DNA from: Haplosporangium gracile
Taxonomy: Eukaryota; Mortierellomycota; Mortierellomycetes; Mortierellales; Mortierellaceae
Length of the DNA stretch: 57,767 nucleotides
Direction of reading: 5' to 3'
Assembly (NCBI GenBank): GCA_015499985.1
Contig: JAAAUF010000010.1
Coordinates: 16,396 to 74,162, forward strand
Of the stretch, positions 1 through 15,828 are shown piece by piece (position 1 is the first letter of the stretch; each line of letters begins with the position of its first letter). Below the pieces are notes generated by a model. It was not told the DNA's origin, ran no database searches, and saw nothing but the letters and a program-made list of their open reading frames with translations. The position numbers and the translations under genes are program-made.

Positions 1-3000
1 TGCTCTGCACTAGGGGTCCTTGCCAACTTCTTGACCGAATGCTTCAGTCGGCCCATAAAGCCGCTGTTCGAACTCGAACTGGAGCTTGTCGGGGAGAAGG
101 ACGATAAGGGAGTTGATGGGATCGAGGGCGAGGCAGTCAAGGATCCGGGTGCATTCAGCTTTGCTCCAACAGCAGAAGTAGGTGGTGGTGCCGACATAGA
201 AGGACTGGTGCCAGCCAGATGTGAATCTGTTGAAGGTCCTCTCAATCCCTCAACAGAAGTGTTGACTGTTACTGTTGGACGACTATTACCATTCAACTGA
301 CCATCTCCTGATGATCCTGCATCACCGCCATTGTCGCCGTCCTGCCCGTTGACGACCTCGTTCCTCTCGTTGGTGACCACCGTAGTTGGTACAGGGAGTT
401 GAGCAGCGAGTTCGTCTTGATGCTGTTGGCGGTAGGCTTCCTTCTCGTAGGCGTCGATATGGACTGGAACATACTGCTCGAAGAGATTGTTAAGAACCCA
501 CTTTCCGATCACAACTATCAAGAGAATTAGCAAAGGATGGTGAGCAAAAAGACATCCGCAATAACAGATGAAATATGGGTATCCTCCGAAAATTGAAATA
601 AGGAGCCTTACTTCGCTGATCTTCAGGGCGTTCGGGGCCTGGGGTCTCTTCGATTTCGTCAACGTAAACCTCGGCGTCGAAGCAGCGTCCTTCGTCCAAG
701 TGAACTGTTAAAGCTCCAATGCGTGTGTCGATAGTGCACCAGGATGGAACAGACTCGATGGTGTTGAGCTCATTGACCACCTCCTCCAGTTTGCGTCCTG
801 TAAATGTCTCCAGTTGCACGCACTATTTGTTCCGCCAGAGGAGGAGAGATGAGTCAAAATTTTGATTATCATTTTGGTGGCGTCTCTTTTTTTCATGAGC
901 GGTGTTTGTTTGTACCTTGATAAGATCCCAGAGGGCAATCTCGCCACACTTGTCCTCTGTGACAACCATGCGCCTGTTGTTCAGCACAGTATGCTTGATC
1001 AGTCCATGCTCTCCCTGAATCACATTTTCGGGATCCTCGAAGATGGGCGCAATAAGACCCTCATCGTCCTCCGAACTATGCTGACTCTGCTTGTCGCCTC
1101 GGCTGTTGACGTAGATCGATCCCAGAGATGCAGCAGAGTAGACGGTCGAGGTTGGGTAATACTGTTCAGGCGCAGATGACTCTGTGAAGCTCGACTCGTT
1201 CAAGTTCATCTTGAGCAAGTTGGCTGGCACAATTGCTGCTGCCAGTTCAGTCGAGCGACTGACACGAGGCGGAATGTCGGGCCATTGGTAGATACTGCTC
1301 GAGGATGTTGCTGTCCAGATACGTGCATTATCATGCGCCACCAACTGCAACGTGTTTACCAAAGATAGTGTCAAGTCGATGTAAGTAAGTACGCATGCTC
1401 TGAAAATCTTGTGCACATCACTTCGATCCTGCGAGAATATCGACATACCCTGGCAACGCCTGTTTCAGCTTTACAGATGACAACGCACTGTCCTGGGTCC
1501 TCGTCATCATATCGGTTGATTTCCGTCTTTGTGACGAGACCGTCCTTGCTGCCTCCATAGAACGTTTCCAGCTGTGGGTGGTCCGAGTACAATGACCACA
1601 CAGAATCCGAGTGCATCGTGTATGTTGTAATACAGCGCTGTGCCGTCATTGACCACAGCTTGATAGTTGTATCTGAAGACGCCGATAAGATCTAATCATC
1701 CGTAATAGCAATCAAAAATTTAAGTTCGTGATATGTTCAGGAGAATAACACGCCATTCTCGAGTAATATGGGAAACAGTTGAGCGTTCTTACGGTATCTC
1801 CGCTCTCGCTGATCAAGAGTGCGCGAATATTGTCAGTATGTCCAGCAAACTTTGTTATCCGCTGTCCTGACCTTGGATCCCAGATTCTAATTATCTACGC
1901 CATCCCAATTGAAAACGAAAGCAGTCAATGGCATGAGTGATTTTACGCCGGAGAGTATTCAATAACAAAAGTGACAAATAAGAGTCTTTGTCATGTTATT
2001 ACGTACCTTCTCAGGCGAACCCGTCGCCAGGACGGTTCCTGCAGGGTTACATGCCAAAGCATAGATAGAAGCCTTAGACGAGGTCTCGGGGATGCTTCCT
2101 GCAATGCCCAGTAGAACAAAATATATAATATGAGTATAAAGTCAACTGAAACAGAACTCATCACATTTTGATGGCTGTATTGTTCCGGTTGCAGATCCAT
2201 GCGTGTTTGCAACATTACCCAGGGAGCCAAATTGCCCACTCCGCCCTTCCTTGATATCCCAGAGTCGCACAGTCTTGTCAAGTCCGCCACTAGCGACCCA
2301 TCCTGGTCCTGACGCGTACGCTAGTGTCTTGACGTAATCCTCGTGTGTTCCAATGATGTGTGCCGATGTTGAATTGTGCGAGTGTGGTCTGACGAGCTTG
2401 ACTGTCCTGTCTGACGAAGCCGATACCACTGTTCCAAATAAGAGTAGACGTTTAGTGAGTAGTGTGGAGTAGACAAAGAGGGGAATTGGTTATTTAAGGA
2501 TCGTCGACTTTTGGGTTTAGAAACGTGATCATAACCAGGCTCAGATAAAACAAGACGTTGGACAAAGGGAAGAAACATACAACTCTCTCCATTGTGGCAA
2601 AGAACAATATCATTCACCCAATCTGTGTGATGGTTGAAGGACCGTCGAAACGTGGAGGGCGGCAGACCCTAAATAAAAAAAAAAAAAAAAAAAAAAAAAG
2701 GGGAACGCCCTTTCATTCAATTAGGCGCTCGTTGTTCTGTGTGTTTGAGTATACAGATAATGCAGTGAGTCGGAGCCATTATTTTTTGTTCGAGGGTAGA
2801 TCCAAGAAGCAACGCTCCATTTTGATATCCAAGCGGGCGTTTCCTTTCTCCTGTTGGCTGAACTGTAGCCTGTCACTGTCGATTTGTCTTTTTTTTTTCA
2901 GTGCGCGTGCAGATGGCATGCATTGAAAAACACGACGTGGGATGGTGTCCACTCGCAGTTGGCTTTCCTTCATACCTTGGGGTTCTCTGGACCTTCGCCA

Positions 3001-3499
3001 GGTATATTTCGAGCCAAAGGCGACTGGAGGGTGAAGACAGGGCGCACGAAGTGTCCCCATGTAATTGTGGGGCGAGAAACAAAAAAAAAACAAAGAGTGG
3101 GTCAATCAACTGTATGCAAATATATACAAGGTCCTGTGTAAAAGAGGGTCGTGAGAAAGGTCAACAAAAGACTAATGCGTAGAAGGGTGGGGTTGCATGG
3201 CAACCCAGAAATGAAACACACACCTCAAAGTGAAGGTCCCAGGCAGCAATCATGCCATCGCGTCCTCCAGTGTAAAGGATGCCGCCGGGGAGGCGGTGCT
3301 CTGATGAGGTGTGGTGGTGATGATGGTCATGGTAATCATGGTGGTTGTGGTTGTGGTTGTGAGCTGTTGTCTCGGGAGAGGCGGTCAAAGTGGTGGTGTC
3401 AAGGGCGAGAGCGTTGACGCCGAGGAGATGGGCGTTCCTGTTTTCGTCCTTGCGAAGGACATAGGAGATTCGCTGGGTGACAGCTGGGCGTTGATACAT
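1..3499 (-). CDS. WDR48: WDR48/UAF1-like WD40 protein, 3' end cut by window edge
   Basis: Homologue of WDR48/UAF1 (S. pombe Bun107), the WD40 activator of USP1/USP12/USP46-type deubiquitinases. Exons read by hand on the minus strand: 3499-3224, 2668-2581, 2428-about 2160, 2098-2007, 1894-1793, 1691-1449, 1344-916, 822-612 and 514 to beyond the edge. The donor of exon 3 is uncertain. Joined exons give the family order: [77 protein letters not shown], then [14 protein letters not shown] and [20 protein letters not shown]. Exon 9 ([10 protein letters not shown]) begins the C-terminal DUF3337 region, followed by an S/T-rich linker that runs off the window. The start at 3499 (MYQRPAV) is the first ATG before the conserved repeat. 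An insert with an H/N/D run follows residue 40. Divergent from the palmitoyltransferase gene, about 880 bp apart. Confidence 0.9.
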
Positions 3500-4381
3500 C
3501 AGCGCAAAGGAAAGGAGGTGGCGAGTGGGAGTTGGCCCTTTAGATGAGGTATGAGGTTATTGTTGCTGTAGTTGGTGATGGAGTGGAGGCAGAAAGAGAA
3601 GGGAAGGCTGTAGGTAAGTGGGGTTGAATTTTATGGTATCAGAGTGGAGGATGATTAAGAGAGATAAAAGTAAGAAAAGCGAAGAAGAGAGAAAGAGGAA
3701 AGGGAGGATGGAAAGCGAAAGGAAGGAAAAGCAAAAGGAAGGAAGGAAGGAAGGAAGGAAGAGAAAGGTAAACGAGAAGGATAGAAAAGAAGGAAAGAAG
3801 AGAAGGGAGCAAAGGGAGCAAGGTGGGGGTAGTGGGAATAGAACAGCCGTTAAGAGAGAGGAGGTAAGGAAAGAAGTGGTGGATGGGACCGCTTTTTTTG
3901 TTCCTTCAATTGAGTGGTTTCAGCCCATGGCAAATTCATTTCACGCATTTTAGATCAAGGAGAAAAAAGTGGACGCAGAAGACTGCGTGAAAACATGGTT
4001 CAGGACGAGCTATGGGTGCCCAGGTACCACAACTCCCTCTCCTGGCTTACTTCTTCTTTCCTTTGAGAATGCAACAAATTGCCTTTCATGTCCATAGACA
4101 TGATAATTGATGTCAAACAGACACAGACGCGGAACCAGGGACCAAGAGAAGAGAGAGAAAGTGAAAAAGTGAGAGCGTGGACTTCAAAAAAAGGGCGCGC
4201 TTTTTTTGTGTTAACCTTCCTTCCTGTTCTCACATCACTCTTCCCTTCACCCTTCTTTGCACATTCACATCTCCACACTTCCACATCTTGACCATTACAC
4301 ACACACACGCACGCACACGCACGCACACGCAGGCACTCACGTAGCATCAGACATCGCACTAAACCAACAACAGACATCCAC
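3500..4381. other. Divergent intergenic region with GGAA and CA repeats
   Basis: About 880 bp between the starts of the WDR48-like and palmitoyltransferase genes, so it should hold both promoters. It is strongly purine-rich on the plus strand from 3640 to 3880, including a GGAA tetranucleotide run near 3738-3762, and has CA/CG-dinucleotide repeats at about 4300-4335 just before the palmitoyltransferase start. Open frames here are repeat artefacts. No TATA element stands out. Confidence 0.6.
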
Positions 4382-6436
4382 ATGGCATCGTCAGCATCCA
4401 CAGCTGCCTTTGCTGCAGTCCCCACTTCAGACCTGGCAGACAACCAGCCAATCACAACCAGACCACGGCGAAAACTCACCTTTGCAGACAAGATTGAAAT
4501 TATCATCGACCGCACCAGCTCGAAACTGGGTCCCATTCTCATCACTGTCGCCTTCCTCCTCCTCTCGCTGACAATCAGCTGTTACTTTACTGTCTACATT
4601 CCTTTTCACTATCAATGGAATGAAGGCGAGGGGCTCCAAGGGAACACGGGATACATCCTGACGATGGTCTGGTCGCTGTATCTGGTCTGGGGTATTATTG
4701 CCAACTACTACTACGCAGTGACCACACCCCCCGGCTTAGTCCTTGATGGTCTTGAAACTGAGAATGTACGTTGTGTAAAACAAGAATTGATGCACAGGGC
4801 TTTGGTGGCGCACAATGGACTGGATTTCAAAAACAAGGAAGGCGAATTGACTTACTCTGTTCTATTGTGTGCATGCTTTGTTTCTCTTCTAGGAGGCTAC
4901 ACACTTCCAGGACGTCTTAATGGAGATGGAGAGTAAGTTACTGTTCTCGCTATGTATCGTATAGTCGCACAAGTACAAAACACACAGCTGCTAATGTCTC
5001 GTCTTACCCATCTCACTTCTTCATATCTCGTCCGATCTATCTCACCTCTTTGACATGGTGACGTAACTAGGCTTTACAGAGTTCCCTCCTACATGCAAAC
5101 GATGTGAGCGAGCAACCACCATCTTTGATATATCTTTAATTGAACTACAAACCTCTCTCTCTGGTGTCCCACTTACAAAACTCGCCTACCATCGTATCTA
5201 TTGGTATCTTCATAGGCCATCTTCCAAAGCCAGAGCGAGCCCACCATTGCAGCGTCTGCAAAAAGTGCATCCTGAAATATGACCATGTATGTCGAAATCG
5301 TTGAACAATTGCCATTGAACAACTTTCCTCCATAAACTAACGCCCACTCCTCCAACGTCGTTTAGCATTGTCCCTGGATTCACAACTGTGTCGGCCACTT
5401 TAACCACCGATACTTTCTCATGTTCTTGACCTACCTCACAACTGCATGCGTCTACTTTGTTTATATGGGCATTGGGCCATTCATGCTCATGGTAGAGAGT
5501 GAAGAGCATCTTGTAAGTGAAGTATTTGCTGACAACTTAACCCTGACCACCCCGTTCGATTTACGATTGACAGACACTGATGCCATTGTACTCTCTGGAT
5601 GACAAACAATTAGACAATGTGGCCGTACCGAATGCCTCAGGGCCTTGTTGCCTTCTCAGAAGTGCTAGCATGTGGCATTGGCCTTGCTGTGGGTGGCATG
5701 GGCTGCTGGCACTGGTATCTGGTGAGTATTTCTGCTTTTCTCTTCAGACCAAAAACGTCGTGCATTCACGTTTCGCTTTACCAGTTGCTCACACGGAGTT
5801 GTCACTATTTTGTTTCTATATCTAGACATTAACAGCTCAGACCACCCTAGAGCAATACAACAACAACTACATTAAGGGCATTTGCAAAAAGAAGGGAGAT
5901 CGATTTTCCAATATGTACGACTTTGGAATCATTGGTAATCTCCTCGATTTTTTCAACATTGGTAGACGAGGGTAAGTGTTTTGTGAACTATGGATGTTGC
6001 CTTTTCGTATATATTTGTTTCGTTGACAAGGATGTGGATGTAATGGCAATTTTTATGGACGTCGTTTGCGCAAGTCTGACGTTTTTTTCATGAATCCTTC
6101 CGCTGCTTGCTTTTTTGCGCTACTCTCCATCCAGTCACTAGTAAGTTTGATTTCGGTTATGTTCGTTTCGTACAAGCGGCAAATGTGTGGAATAATTCAT
6201 CGAAAAGAACCCTTTTGCCCCTTTGACATACTGACCAAGTTCGGTTCGCGCCTCCCCATCTTTACTTTCTTGACTATGCACCCCACACGAAATCCCATCA
6301 TGATTCCAATAGCCCATGGTATACTGCGATTTTGCCACTCAGAATTCCTCCAATTGGAAATGGCAAGAGATTTGAAAAGAGCGGGCGAGGCTATGTGCTC
6401 GATTTCGGACCAGACGATGAAGACGATCTCGTTTGA
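4382..6436 (+). CDS. DHHC palmitoyltransferase, ZDHHC16-like
   Basis: Protein S-acyltransferase; moves palmitate from CoA to cysteines of target proteins at endomembranes. Eight exons: 4382-4765, 4893-4932, 5071-5103, 5216-5286, 5366-5512, 5614-5721, 5826-5971, 6313-6436, together 350 codons plus stop. Two N-terminal membrane segments precede the zinc-binding region, which reads [18 protein letters not shown]. The catalytic DHHC spans an intron: D175-H176 end exon 4 and H177-C178 open exon 5, followed by [15 protein letters not shown]. Two more membrane segments (exons 5 and 6) and a TTxE motif (TTLE, 267-270) follow. The tail ([16 protein letters not shown], then [17 protein letters not shown]) resembles ZDHHC16 more than Pfa3 or Pfa4. 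The acceptor at 5614 and the last exon were chosen because only they keep the family motifs in frame. It converges on the 241-aa gene with an 83-bp gap. Confidence 0.92.
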
Positions 6437-6519
6437 TTTTAGATACTAACAGCAAAGAGATTTTATTCAATTAAACAAAAACTTTTTTTTCATTTTCCAC
6501 AGTGGAAGATGGGAAGGAT

Positions 6520-7245
6520 TCATTCTTCCTGGTGCGTCTCGAGTCCTTGATGTATGCTGTCCCAAAGACCGTTTGCGGAACTCTCGAGGATTATATCAGA
6601 GTGGAACTGAGGTCTTGAATTAGAGGAGGCCGCTGTCGAGAGGCGCATCTTTTGGTCGTTTCCTTTAAAGGTAAACATTGATTTGGGTCGACTTCCAGTC
6701 CTGCCTTTGCCCAGTAAAGGTGACGCGGATGTTGTTGGTAATGACAGGGATTGAAAAGAAGAGCTAGAAAGACTGCGTCCATGCTCCCGAACTGACGATG
6801 GCTGCTCATGACCGATAGGCCTTTCATCAACCTCAGATAACGCCCTGAAAGAGGCTATAGTTCCCGACCAAGATCCTGGACGCTGTTGCTGTCGTTGTTG
6901 CTTTATCAGCGTGGCTCGATCCTGGGCCAGTGTTTGATGGAGCTCCTGTTGTTGACGCAGTCTCTGTTCCGACTCCAATTGCATCTGCTGTTGCTGCTGG
7001 CGGTGTTGATGTCGCATCTGTTTCATCTTGTCGACTTGCTCCAGTGTCATGGGCGGTGGGGGCGGTGGAGTTGAGCATTCGATATCAAAGTGGGCGAGAG
7101 ACGCCCACCGAACATGACCATGACGACCGCCCGACAGTACACCGTGTTCTGATCCTCGCGGATTGGAAAGATTTGCAGAGACAGTTCTTCGAGGTCCTGT
7201 GAGGGAGAGAGGTCTTGGACGGCGAAGAGCAGAGAGCGAAGACAT
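6520..7245 (-). CDS. Hypothetical Q-rich coiled-coil protein
   Basis: Single-exon frame of 241 codons from the ATG at 7245 (MSSLSALRRPRPLS). The frame stays open 45 codons further upstream, but that part looks like leader sequence. I do not recognise a family. Visible features: a basic N-terminus (residues 1-45), a proline run before residue 70, then a Q/R-rich helical stretch with heptad character (MTLEQVDKMKQMRHQH onward to about residue 125), and a serine-rich second half. The acidic C-terminus ends LETHQEE. It may be an adaptor or a disordered regulatory protein; nothing in the sequence decides. The 3' end converges on the palmitoyltransferase gene. Confidence 0.6.
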   Translation of the reverse strand: MSSLSALRRPRPLSLTGPRRTVSANLSNPRGSEHGVLSGGRHGHVRWASLAHFDIECSTPPPPPPMTLEQVDKMKQMRHQHRQQQQQMQLESEQRLRQQQELHQTLAQDRATLIKQQRQQQRPGSWSGTIASFRALSEVDERPIGHEQPSSVREHGRSLSSSSFQSLSLPTTSASPLLGKGRTGSRPKSMFTFKGNDQKMRLSTAASSNSRPQFHSDIILESSANGLWDSIHQGLETHQEE

Positions 7246-9383
7246 TGTTGTGATAGTTTGCCTGATGTCGACTGTAGAGGGAAGATGAAGGCGAGAGGGG
7301 AAAAGGGGTGAATAGGGGTTAAAAATGTTGCTGTGTTGTTCTAGTGGGCGGATGCTAGGGAGGAGACCAAAGAGATACAAGAAGAAAGGAATGGAAAGAG
7401 GCAGACAAGATTGAGTATTACAAAGAAGTGTGAGTGGTGCGAGCGAATGTTTTTTATCGCTTTTTTTTTTGCGCAGAAGGGTCAGGTTTTAAGAGATTTT
7501 TTGCTAAAAAAAAGAAATAAGCAGAAAAATAAATAGGAAGAAAAAGCAATTGCGAAATGAGCAAGCAGAAGACGAGGCTGAGAGTTGAGCCGAGGTGGGG
7601 TGGTTTGAAGGCGTAACGATCACATGGACGCCTTGCTAGATGAAAATATAAGGGGAAGGAAGAAAAAAACTAGGAGCCAGGTGGGAATATCAAGGGAGGG
7701 GCGTTGACAGAAAGGAATGGAAGGAGAAAAGGTGAGTTGAAAATAATGAGCAAAATGAGGACAATCAAGTGAGAAGGGATGATGCTGGTGTGGTTGCTCA
7801 ATCACAGCTCTAGTATGGTTATTATTACTCGACAGAGAGAAAGTCTTAATGACCCGCTTTTCTCTGCACTGCTAAAAGAGTGAGCAGGGTGATCCAGTGA
7901 GTGACCATTCTTCAATTAGTATTTCCGCTCCTGTTGTGTCTCTGGGACCTTGACCCTGGTAGGTGATGGTTGTGCGATCTCTCTTCTTTTTTTTTGGATT
8001 GATGTCTGAGTGTTTTGAAGAAATGAAAAAGTCCGGAAAAAAATGATTTGTTTCTTATCATCAACAACAACCAGCAGCTAACAACTGGAAATAGCATTTC
8101 GAGGCTGCACAGCCGAAATGAATGTTTCGAGACGTTGCGCAACCCATAACAATGACCAGCGAGTCAAACATCCAGTACATGGCAGAATACGTCAAAGAGG
8201 GAAAAAAGGTTATGCCATGCGATACTATGTTATGCCGTACAATTACTGCTCTACTCATGACTGGGTTCCTGCACACACAAAGGAGCCAATGTTTTATTCG
8301 ATCTTCACCTGTCTGCCCAGTCTGCCTGCAGACAGTCAGTCTGAACTGCCTAGTTTTAGCCTGCCACATTTTTGGAATCAAACGTGGCCTCCACATGGCA
8401 TCATGACCATCGTGAGTATAGAGCTTTTTCGCTGCAAAAGAGTGAAAGGAATAAGGCACACTCAGGACAAAACCATAACTGGAACCGGTCTTGTGAGTCC
8501 AGGCCATCACTGGTTCGCTCACAAAAGTGACACTCTGTTCGTTAGAAATGCTATCTTGCCACGCCAACCGTCAGGAAAAGCAACGGGCCCGTGTCATGTA
8601 GAATCAAGTTTGCTCTCGACTTGCCTCGTCAGTTTTACTTCATCCGTTGTTTTATCTCCCTCATCTTTAGAATCGTTCAACTAAACCAACTACACTGAGC
8701 TTTTACTCCGTATATTTTTTTGTATTTCTCAGGTTTTATTTTAGGTCCGTCTCCAGGTACACACAACGTATGTTGCTAATGAGAGTAACACCGTGCTCGT
8801 CATGCTCTGCTTTTGGTGCATCCCAACCATCTGAGCCAATACTTTTTTTTTTTTCTTTGAGATACCTAGACCTTGCCTGTTCTCGGTTGCACTTACCAAA
8901 TTTCAATTTTGGGGTTGGTGTCGGAAAGATGCAAGAGAGGAAAAAAAATTACTCGGTTGATGTACGTTGTGAATTCAGACGGTGCTGGGTGTCGGTCCGA
9001 CTGAGATGCGATACACACCCTTCGAACAAACGCGACAAAAATTGTCGCGACGATCGCGCGTAAGTGAGTAGGCGGGACTGCTCTGTGGCTTTGGATTTTT
9101 AATTTAGGGTGTCTGGAAATAAACAAAACAAAACGCGTTCAGTCGTTGGGACAGTCTCGCACACACACAACCCCTGAACTGCAGAGTAAAAAATAATAAA
9201 AGCGCCATCGTTTTTCCAGTCATTCTTCTCGTCCTGTCTTCACTTCACCCCTTTTGCACATACATCTCCCTTTTCCTTGTGTTTGTGCATCAGCTGAACT
9301 CACCAACTCACATTCATTGTCCACTCGAGCATAACAGGCAACCCCCCTCGCCACAAATATCTCTTCGCCAGACAGACGACACC
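7246..9383. other. Intergenic, about 2.1 kb, no gene recognised
   Basis: Lies between the divergent 241-aa gene and MCM6. Open frames of 188 codons (8118-8684, plus) and 168 codons (8061-8567, minus) overlap on opposite strands, show no motif and no low-complexity bias like the real genes here, and are probably chance. The last 300 bp, with CACACACA and C/T-rich leader sequence, should be the MCM6 promoter and 5' UTR. Confidence 0.55.
9133..9138. promoter_or_regulatory. ACGCGT (MCB-type) element upstream of MCM6
   Basis: An ACGCGT hexamer sits 246-251 bp before the MCM6 ATG. MCB (MluI cell cycle box) sites drive G1/S expression of MCM and DNA-synthesis genes in yeasts through MBF. The hexamer also occurs at several other places in the window, so only position and gene role support it. 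Confidence 0.35.
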
Positions 9384-13098
<3,715 letters not shown>

Positions 13099-13278
13099 AT
13101 TAGAGTTCGATTTTCACTCTACTACTCACTACGCCACTAAAATAATAAACTTTAGCGTTTTTTTTTCGAGATATGGTATTTATTATGTCTTGTATCTATG
13201 GCGTACAAGAAACGTCTGTTGTACAAAAGAAACTGAAAGAAAGAAAAAAAAAAACGGCAGGGTTCGAACTTCAGCATA

Positions 13279-15828
13279 TTAACCAGTCTCAGAAGTCTTC
13301 TTGAGCTTCTTCGAAAGAGCGTTCTTCGCGCGCTGCAAAAGAGTTTTCTTTTTTTTCTTCTTGTCTTTGCCATTCAAAATGAGCGCCTGGGTATCATCGT
13401 CTCCCGTTGCAAACTCTCCTTTTCCTTTAGCTTCTCGGTCGTCGTCGTATTCATCCTCATCAACGATTTGTTCTTCGTCAATGTAGTAGTCTTCCAGAAT
13501 CTCCTGGATCTGGTCGTGCTCGAGGATCTGTTTTTGAACGATCTGACGTTGACTATCCCTGATCGATCTGTCTGTCTGTTTCCCGCGTCGAATGTTCTCA
13601 CTCTCATTCGCAGTGCGAGGACTTTGTGGCTGATTGTGACTCGAGCTTGATTCGGTATTGACTTCTCGTGCCGCGTTTCTGGGCACAGCAGAGGGCTGCA
13701 AGGCCAGATTTAAAACAGGGACGTCTTCGTCTTCGTCCTCAGGGGAGTTACCGTAAAAGTTATTGCTAGAAAGTCCGTTTGAAGCAGCGGACATCACAGC
13801 GTGAAGGATGGGACTCACAGTGGCGGGTCTGGGAATGCGGTATTTGGGTGCAAGTAACGATAGGTCGTTCAAACTGGGGGATGTTAGCCAGTTAGATTGG
13901 AGTGGCCCTGAGGAAAGGAGGCTCGTAGAGTTTTCTAGGGTGGCACCGCATGCAGTGCCAATCTTGATACCATTGCTACTGCCGCTTGGGCTGCATGTGC
14001 TGCTGCTGACACCAATTGATCCTATCCCTTTCTCGTTCATATCTGGTGGTGGATTTATCAGTGACTGTCTCTGGCGCGGTATGACTTCAAAGTTGGGGTA
14101 GGTTTGCAGGACGGGAGTGCCATTTCGAGTGGGAGGCGTGCTGTCAAAGATCGCTTCAGGGATTAAATTTCTAGAGGGCGATTCAGCCAGTGAGGACATG
14201 GTTTGATCAACGTCATGTGCGGGCGTGAGGAATTGTGATATAATCGGGGCGTTAGTGCGCCGATGTCCCTGATGCTCCCTCGCTCGCTGCTGCTCTTGCT
14301 CGATCTCCCGCTGTCGCTGAGGTGAAGAGCAAGAGAACGTTTCAGTCAGACTGGAGTTAACAGCAGCTTGCTGTCTGCTCATGGCCAAGTTGGATGGGTA
14401 GCGGAATACGGATCCTGCTGCCCAAGGAAGTGGGATGGGCACTGTGGTCGAGTGGCTTATCTGCACTGGCGTTATATCAACTGAGGATTGAGGCGATGAG
14501 CTAGTCGAGGTTGGTCCCAATAATGGAGGTGAGGAGGTGGGTTGTGGCGGAGGAGAGAATAAAGAGGAGAATCCAGAACCACGACCGACCCCGGCATTAC
14601 TACCTTCCTGACGGTGAATGGAACTACTCTCTGCGGCTGCGATGTTAATACTTGACTGTGTGGCGACTGCGCCCAATTGATAGAACTGTGATTGGGAAGG
14701 ATAGCGAGAGCTTATTGTGGTTGCCGGGGTTGATCGGCGTTTGGATTTCGACTTGAACGACTTTGGAGAGGACAAAGCGGAAGCAGACCTTGAGCTAGCA
14801 TTCGAGGTCGAAAATCCCTGTGCAAAACTGGTCAGCATCTGATTGGCCAGGCTGATCGCGTCTGGAGAAGGTGAATTAGCGGCGGTTGCAGAGGACGATG
14901 CAGCGACGTTGAGTGAAGTCGATTCAATGGCAGCGGCTGAAGAGGACAAAGACTCTGGACTGGTTGACTGAACCTCTAAAGGCAGTAGTTCGGAACTTGC
15001 CCAAGGAGGCCCATGGCTTGCTGCCTCTGTTAGCCAGTCTTCAACATCAGACCGAGACATTTCAGAGCATTGATGGAGGATTTGAAACTGTGCAATATCA
15101 AAATCGAATAACACGGGCATGAGTTGAAATGGCCGAATGGTGCGAGGCTGTTGTCCGCCATCTATGGGTTTTCCCTTCACCATACAGCCATGAGTTGTGA
15201 GCGAGATGCGATAAAACCCACAGGCTTCGTCCTTGGAGAAGCTTCGTTGGGCAGAGCTGGGGACTGTGTTGGATCGTTTAAGTTTCGAGACAACCCGTTG
15301 CTCTTGAAGCATGTCATCCCAGAGGAAATAATCCTCTGATCGACCATAGTTTCCGCTGTGAAATTCGTGGATGGAGTCCTCCTCTCGGGTTTCAAAGATG
15401 GAACGGCCACAAGAGATGTAAGTATCGGGAGGAAAGGGCTTTTTGCGAAACCTAGTTTTGCGTCTGTGAGTGTTTGGATATAGGGAAGGACTTCCTGTAG
15501 GAGTATCCTCGTGAAAGTACCGGATTGATTCGTAGGATCGGAATCGGACCTGACGCTCGTTGTCGCACTGGTTGTCGGATGAGGAATCAGAGTCGGGGGA
15601 TTGAGCTGCCGAATGAGCTGGGAAGGGTGTGAATGTTGGTTCTGGATCGCTTGAAGAATCGCTCGAGGAAGGATCGCCCGAGGAAGATGATGAGAGAGTG
15701 GAGGTCTGGAGGTCGGTTTGCTTCTGGCTGTTTCCGTCCATGTGGTTATTTGATTGTGCTGAAGGCTTGGTGGGAGGGATTAAAGGTTGATTACTTGAGT
15801 CATCGCTGAAAGGAATTTGTTTCGCCAT
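13279..15828 (-). CDS. Hypothetical 849-aa disordered protein
   Basis: Intronless frame from the ATG at 15828 (MAKQIPFSDD); the 73 upstream codons in the same frame are C/T-rich leader. I recognise no known domain. Most of the protein is S/T/P/Q-rich and likely disordered. One more ordered block lies near residues 130-285: GRSIFETREEDSIHEFHSG, FLWDDMLQEQRVV, then CGFYRISLTTHGCMVKG, RPFQLMPVLFDFDIAQFQIL and MSRSDVEDWLTEAA. This may be a lineage-specific folded domain. The C-terminus has an acidic patch (about 790-825), then a lysine run and basic amphipathic helix (TLLQRAKNALSKKLKKTSE), which could be a nuclear signal or membrane-binding helix. It is divergent from NELF-C/D across a 946-bp region. 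Confidence 0.75.
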   Translation of the reverse strand: MAKQIPFSDDSSNQPLIPPTKPSAQSNNHMDGNSQKQTDLQTSTLSSSSSGDPSSSDSSSDPEPTFTPFPAHSAAQSPDSDSSSDNQCDNERQVRFRSYESIRYFHEDTPTGSPSLYPNTHRRKTRFRKKPFPPDTYISCGRSIFETREEDSIHEFHSGNYGRSEDYFLWDDMLQEQRVVSKLKRSNTVPSSAQRSFSKDEACGFYRISLTTHGCMVKGKPIDGGQQPRTIRPFQLMPVLFDFDIAQFQILHQCSEMSRSDVEDWLTEAASHGPPWASSELLPLEVQSTSPESLSSSAAAIESTSLNVAASSSATAANSPSPDAISLANQMLTSFAQGFSTSNASSRSASALSSPKSFKSKSKRRSTPATTISSRYPSQSQFYQLGAVATQSSINIAAAESSSIHRQEGSNAGVGRGSGFSSLFSPPPQPTSSPPLLGPTSTSSSPQSSVDITPVQISHSTTVPIPLPWAAGSVFRYPSNLAMSRQQAAVNSSLTETFSCSSPQRQREIEQEQQRAREHQGHRRTNAPIISQFLTPAHDVDQTMSSLAESPSRNLIPEAIFDSTPPTRNGTPVLQTYPNFEVIPRQRQSLINPPPDMNEKGIGSIGVSSSTCSPSGSSNGIKIGTACGATLENSTSLLSSGPLQSNWLTSPSLNDLSLLAPKYRIPRPATVSPILHAVMSAASNGLSSNNFYGNSPEDEDEDVPVLNLALQPSAVPRNAAREVNTESSSSHNQPQSPRTANESENIRRGKQTDRSIRDSQRQIVQKQILEHDQIQEILEDYYIDEEQIVDEDEYDDDREAKGKGEFATGDDDTQALILNGKDKKKKKKTLLQRAKNALSKKLKKTSETG

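Noticed and set aside
3639..3953. 111-codon lysine/glutamate-rich ORF
   Set aside because: It is a translation of the GGAA/GA repeat in the promoter region, not a protein gene.
8061..8684. Overlapping 188- and 168-codon ORFs on opposite strands
   Set aside because: No motif, no plausible start context, and mutual antisense overlap; one open strand often opens the other by chance.
13255..13275. GGTTCGAAC resembling a tRNA T-loop
   Set aside because: Flanking bases do not form a 5-bp stem and no other tRNA elements are nearby.
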